64,000 bases of DNA from Corythucha ciliata. Taxonomy: Eukaryota; Arthropoda; Insecta; Hemiptera; Tingidae. The notes under the pieces are model-generated. The model did no database searches. It was not told the origin of the DNA and worked only from the letters and a program-made list of their open reading frames with translations. The translations under genes were made by a program, and so were the position numbers. Positions 59,278 through 64,000 of this stretch are shown here, piece by piece. Each line of letters opens with the position of its first letter. Position 1 is the first letter of the stretch. The DNA is taken from assembly GCA_038030265.1 (NCBI GenBank), contig CM075937.1, forward strand, positions 23,994,001 through 24,058,000, written 5' to 3'.

Positions 59278-62200
59278 ATGAACAAGTGCGAGCTGTGCGA
59301 TATTTTGACCAAGTGGTTGGGGACTTTCGACTCGACAGCGAAATTCAGCAGATTGGATGATCTAACGGATGGCGTTGTTATGGCTCAGGTGAGAATACTC
59401 AAATACAATGTGCCTTGCTGACACAGCTGCCAATTGATCCGGTCGAGTGAGCTTCTCTTGGACGACGCCCTCAACATTCTGGGGCCCTGCATCTTTGACT
59501 CAGCGAAGTGAGTCTGCAGGAGGATTTCCAGCTTACATTATGGGATGTAGCTGAAGTTGTCTTTATTGTCAATGTCACCCTATAGAGGCTTGTCATGGAC
59601 TTAACGGTTTCGGCTGTTCGGCATCTTCAGTGTCACAGCCGAGTGTTGAACTGAAACTCTCGAGTTTCTGGGGGCCTGTTCTATAAGTTTTAACTGTCAC
59701 TTTAAAGCTTTAGAAAGCTTGCATGTGAAGGTGGCTTAACTGTCTCTTTCCACCCGTTCTCCCCATCAACTTGTGATTTAATTCGGGGCGGACGGGTGGA
59801 AAAGGATATTCCTAGGAACAATGAAATCTTACAGAACTGGCCTCCTGAGCTAACTAATGTCCGTTTATACGTGGATCGAAATTACTTGGTACTCATCTGT
59901 TTTAGGTGCTTCACGAAATTTCTCCTGAATGGTTCACGTCCGTGTGGCTTAGCAAAATCAAAACGGACACTGGGGCCAATTGGCGTCTCAAGGTGAGCAA
60001 TTTGAAGAAAATTCAAGAGAAAATCCTCGACTACTATCAAGAAGCGTTCGGTCAACACCTTCCTCAAACAATAAAACCGGATGTCGTCAAAATCGGAGAC
60101 GGAGGCGATCCAAATGAGTTGGCCCGTTTGCTTCAATTGATCTTAGGCTGTGCTGTCAACTGTGACAATAAACAAGAGTACATAAGGTAAGTTGATTCGT
60201 CCTCCTTCCTCTCTAGAGTTTCAGATTTGTCTTTCGTTCTGCAGGCGAATAATGTGTATGGAAGAAAATGACCAAAGAATGATGATGGAGTGTATTCAAG
60301 AATTGGAGGCAAGTGGAGGCGGAGCCCTTAGTTTTGCCGATTCCTTCGGAAATTCACACATGGAAGTACTTATTACCCAGTTGAATGCAGCAAACGTGGC
60401 CAAGGAGAAGGCCGAATTAAGAGTGAACGAATTAGACCTAACGGTAAATTAGTGTCTGCGCAATAACAGTAGTCGTACCACAACTAAAAACATTCATCAA
60501 GGTGGCTACGCTTCAAGAAGAGAAAAACGCTCTCCTATCCGAAAATCGTCGTCTTTTGGACGAAGTTCACTCCCGATTCGAACCGACCGGCAGTGGGCCA
60601 CTTCGCCGTCAAGTTGACGCGTTGAAAGAGGAAGTTTTTAAACTTGAAACCATCAGGGACGATTACCGGCTGAAAATGGAGCACCAGGACAGGGAAATGA
60701 TTGACCTTCAAGCTCGTGTCGATGAATTGACACGGTCTGCTATTGACACTCGGGCACTCAAGGATGAATTGGACGTCCTGAGAGAAACCGCCGATAAAGT
60801 AGAGAAGTATGATTTTTTTCAGTGCTTCATTTTAAACGTGTTTTTTTCTTCAAATTGGGTTCTTTTATTGTTTTTTCGATGTTCCTCAATCGCAGATACG
60901 AAGCTACCCTTCAGTCGTATAAAAAGAAATTGGAGGAGGCTGGTGACGTTAAGCGTGAAATGAAACTGTTAGAAGCTAAAGTACAGCACTATATTCAGGC
61001 GAACATGGACCTCGAGGAAGAAGTGAAAAGAACTTCACAGCTTAAAGCTCAAGTGGAAATCTACAAAAAACAAGTGGCAGATCTGAGAGATCAATTGGCC
61101 GATGAGACAAAGAGGGCGGATAAACTTGAATACGAATTGAAAATGGTTCAAGACAAGTTAAATGCCGCCTTAAGAGAAAAGGAAAGACTCGTTGAAGAAA
61201 GGGACTGGCTTCGTGAAGCGAATGAAGAGATGAAGTGTGCGGCGGCGGCTCTGCACGCCGAAGGCAATAGTGACGGATCCGAAGGTGTTCCCGGCTCGGT
61301 AGCTGAGGGTTTCGCGTCACTGTCTGAATTGAAACAGAAGATCGCGAGGATAGAGCATGAGAATCGCATGCTGCGAATCGCTCAGAAGGAACAGGAGGAA
61401 GGTTCTTTGACTGTCGTAAGTATTTAATCATTTTGGGTGAAAATACGTTGTTTGTAAGGTTGAATTCAAAACGGGACTTGATGGTTTGAAGGTTCAGAAT
61501 CTTCTTGACGATGCTCGGTCTCAAGCCGACAAATTATGGCAAGAAAATCGGGAAGCGAATCAAAAGATTATACAGCTTGAAGGTGAATTGAAAGAATTAG
61601 GTGGGAAAGATAGTCATAACTTGGTCCCAAAAAGTCAAGTTCTGGATTTGCAGGAAATGGTTAGATTCATTCTTTTATTTTTTGGTTTACAATTGTTTTT
61701 TTTCGCACCATTTAAACTGGACCCTTCTTAGCTGGCTCGAGAAAAAAGAAAATACATGGCCGAAATAGAAGAAAAAGAAGCTGCCTTAGTGGATGCCAAT
61801 CAAGAGAATCTCTCCCTAAGAGAAAAATTGTCCGTTAAAGATAATGAGCTTCAGGAATCGGAGGAGAAATTCAAGAGATATGTTGACAAAGCAAGGACTG
61901 TTGCTAAAGCCATCGAGCCTGGCTTGGATCTATCCTCGACAGAAGCTAGCCTTAGGAGTCAGTTGCTGGAAAGCCAGCGAAGCCTCAAGGTGGGTACGAT
62001 TCGAACTGATTACGCTTTTTGGAGAGCACTGTACTATAAATTAAGGATTTATGGGTGGGTTCGAGCGTTTTTTTTTTTTTGTTTTTGTTTTTTCTCGAAA
62101 CTCAAATTGTGATTATCTATTCGCCTTGATCATAATTCAGGCAGCGCTGCAGTTGACCATTTTGGGAAGCAGTTGTTGTGGGTGATTTCCATTTGAAACT

Positions 62201-62544
62201 AGTAGAAGACTGCCCACGTGAGCTAGTTCCCAAGTGGCCAACGACAGCGCTGCCCGAATTATGAAATAGGCGAATAGCCTTCACTCGCCTCTCCAATCAG
62301 TTTAATTGGTCTAATTATCACGTTTTTTTTTGTTCTTTAGGAGAAAGAGAAAGCAGTGGAAGACATAAAAAAGGTTGCTGAAAATGAAGTGCGTCTCATG
62401 ACAACCGCTTGGCACAAATTAGGTCAAAAGAAACAAAGGGAAACCGTTGAAGAGAGACTTGCCAGTTTGAGAAACGGTCAATTTTTGGATATCCACAGAC
62501 AGCCTGTTGCTAGACGCTCCCATACTTTTAATAGTAGCCACTAG
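59278..62544 (+). CDS. hook: Hook protein (dynein-dynactin activating adaptor)
   Basis: Cytoplasmic adaptor that couples endosomal cargo to dynein-dynactin through its N-terminal Hook domain. Eight exons join in frame: 59278-59388, 59906-60186, 60245-60443, 60502-60806, 60896-61415, 61492-61659, 61732-61989, 62341-62544, giving 681 residues, close to the usual length (about 680-730). Residues 1-160 form the Hook domain (KWLGTF, LTDGVVMAQVLHEISPEWF, NLKKIQEKILDYY, DPNELARLLQLILGCAVNC). The rest is a long heptad-rich coiled coil (for example YEATLQSYKKKLEEAGDV, DIKKVAENEV) to the C-terminal cargo-binding end (SHTFNSSH). The ATG at 59278 begins MNKCELCDILTKWL, the expected N-terminus. All sites are GT-AG. 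Intron 1 is 517 bp and contains a hairpin; intron 7 carries a MITE. Confidence -1.
59746..59804. repeat. Hairpin in Hook intron 1
   Basis: TTTCCACCCGTTCTCCCC and GGGGCGGACGGGTGGAAA form a stem of about 18 bp with a 19-bp loop. The phrase GACGGGTGGAAAA also occurs at 48985, in the small foldback element there. It may be a MITE fragment or a structured intron element. Confidence -1.
62117..62277. mobile_element. 160-bp MITE in Hook intron 7
   Basis: Inverted ends CTATTCGCCTTGATCATAAT and ATTATGAAATAGGCGAATAG, continuing inward as GGCAGCGCTG / CAGCGCTGCC and TTTTGGGAA / TTCCCAAGT. If TA is the target duplication, it lies just inside the outer bases. No coding capacity. Confidence -1.
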
Positions 62545-62890
62545 AACTTCACTCAACGTTTGCTCCCTTCTGTCAAAAGCACAAACGAATTCTTTCATTT
62601 CGTCCAATTTCATTCTCAAGTGCCTGTTGTGAAAAATTATTTTATTATAAAATTGATTCACGCCCCTGTGCAACCATACGTTCCTGGTGGACCTGTAGCG
62701 TTGAACATTTAAAAATTCACTGAGTGATTTCTATAAAATTATTCTATAAAACATTCATATTTTCGTAAATTGTTACGAGTGTTTTGTGGTACCGGGACTG
62801 CGCGTAGAGACGAAATTTCAAGAAGAACCCAGTTCATCAAAATATTCGTTGATTTATAAGTTTACTCGACGAATTATCTGACTTGGATAC

Positions 62891-63154
62891 ATGACCAGTT
62901 TTGCTTTCAGAAAGCTAGGTACCAGTTTCCAGACCAGCAGACCTATAGATGTGAGTTCTTACAGATATTCAGAGCGGAAACGAAGTTTCGCAACCGTCTC
63001 AACTCAAAAATCTGCGTTTATGAGAGAATTTTCCGGTTTCAAAATATTTTTTGCCGCGCTCAAGTTTGAACAAATTCAGTTAGCTACTCTACTATGCATA
63101 AGTTTGATTCTCGCTCCAAAAGACGTTGCGCGTTGGCTCGAAAACAAAGCTTAG
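62891..63154 (+). CDS. Small ORF, possible mitochondrial membrane peptide
   Basis: An 87-codon ORF in the interval between Hook and the next gene. Residues 1-45 are rich in Arg, Ser and Thr with a single acidic cluster, as in a mitochondrial presequence, and residues 62-76 (QLATLLCISLILAP) could cross a membrane. The protein ends RWLENKA. I do not recognise the family. It may instead be part of the Hook 3' UTR or a chance ORF. Confidence -1.
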   Translation: MTSFAFRKLGTSFQTSRPIDVSSYRYSERKRSFATVSTQKSAFMREFSGFKIFFAALKFEQIQLATLLCISLILAPKDVARWLENKA

Positions 63155-63466
63155 CCTTCTCTTTGCTCGCCCTAGAGTGATGCTGATCATATCCGAAGTC
63201 ATCGGAAGCAGCTCACTTGTCAATCCCTCTCATACAACACTCTGTCGCCCTCGCGTCCACTCCCCCCTTGGTGAATGTTTAGGATAGCGAAAATTTGATT
63301 TTAAAGGGCCCGAATTGTACGGAAGAATGTTTTATAGTTGTTGCTGCAGTCAACTGTGAAATAGTGCGCTTATCCAAGGAGCTGAAAGAGGTGGAAATTT
63401 CGTTTTCCTCTGAAAGCTAGTACTTTTTCAAATCTGAAGTGTAGGTGAAGAAGGCTGGTGGAGGAC

Positions 63467-64000
63467 ATGAACCCTCATTATCGCGGGGGCGGTTGCTCGC
63501 AGCCCCAAGCGCCGCCCCCGACATTGCAAGGCTTTCCACCTCCGCCGGCACCTCGCTTCGACGGGCTACTTCATGGAAACCTCGATCCGACGACGGTATC
63601 GGGCGGCTTTCAAGCGGACCATTCTCGTCCTCAGTACGAACACCATGGTTCTTCAACTGGAGGTGAGTACAACATTTCAAGTCCTCTTCCGTTTCTTATT
63701 AAACCAACCTTTCGTGGGGGCCTTTCCAAAAGGGGGGAACGAATTCCTGGCCCACCACTGTTCGCAAGGTCCAAAGTCCTGCATGCAGTGCTACAGTAAA
63801 GTACACCAGCCCCACCATCCTCACCTTAGCCGTCTGGGCAAGTTGATGGTCGATGCGGCAACGATGACTGAGCCCGAAGAGACGGGCGCAATGAGTGGTC
63901 TTGGGCTCGCAGGCAATGCTCAAATCGGCGGGACTGGGACTTCAGCGGGAACCAGGTGGCAGAATCTAGCCGGTGCTTCGAATGAAAAAGTAGCCGAGTA
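63467..64000 (+). CDS. Unrecognised gene, first two exons, runs off the window
   Basis: Exon 63467-63662 starts with an ATG in MNPHYRGGGCSQPQ and encodes a Pro/Gly-rich low-complexity segment. A 70-bp intron (GTGAGT...CCAAAAG) joins it in frame to exon 63733 onward, which is open to the window end. The second exon encodes EFLAHHCSQGPKSCMQCYSK, a Cys/His cluster (C-x5-C-x2-C), then KVHQPHHPHLSRLGKLMVDA and a Gly/Thr-rich tail. The frame match across the splice supports a real gene. No family was recognised. An in-frame GTG upstream (63458) is not used as a start in animals. Confidence -1.

Noticed and set aside
61042..61524. 160-codon minus-strand ORF
   Set aside because: It is the antisense shadow of Hook coiled-coil exons.

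Overview
This window is nuclear DNA from an animal, most likely an arthropod. The genes are multi-exon with short GT-AG introns (often 55-80 bp). The gene set is metazoan: neurexin, a Dimmed/MIST1 bHLH factor, USP8, DNAI7/CASC1 and Hook. The neurexin tail ends in EWYV and the bHLH domain reads like the Dimmed group, both of which fit an arthropod. The species cannot be named from the sequence. Non-coding DNA makes up most of the window and is full of decayed transposons, foldback elements, MITEs and degenerate minisatellites.

Layout: 1-12174 is the 3' part of a neurexin gene on +, from inside the third LNS domain to the stop; its 5' exons lie upstream of the window. A large intron (4896-8191) holds a MULE transposase fossil. 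12175-15377 is intergenic. 15378-16319 is a complete four-exon dimmed-like gene on -, tail-to-tail with neurexin. 16320-37895 is a gene-poor, repeat-rich stretch with a 1.5-kb foldback element, a long palindrome with a MITE in one arm, a 1.1-kb retroposon with clear target duplications, a TIR element with a Harbinger remnant inside it, and several other MITEs.

37896-48554 is a USP8-type ubiquitin hydrolase on -. Its 6.9-kb intron between the regulatory half and the catalytic domain contains a whole gene on the opposite strand, DNAI7/CASC1 (39616-44381). 49112-52810 is a decayed Ty3/gypsy retrotransposon. 52830-58400 is a compound minisatellite and foldback region. 59278-62544 is a complete Hook gene on +. 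A small unrecognised ORF lies at 62891-63154, and an unrecognised gene starts at 63467 and leaves the window.

The host genes belong to different cell processes and show no shared pathway: synaptic adhesion (neurexin), the neurosecretory programme (dimmed), endosomal deubiquitination (USP8), axonemal dynein (DNAI7) and dynein-linked vesicle transport (Hook). The most striking features are structural: the antisense nested gene, the lack of room for an SS4 cassette in neurexin, and the layered, datable transposon nesting. I found no convincing new biological system.
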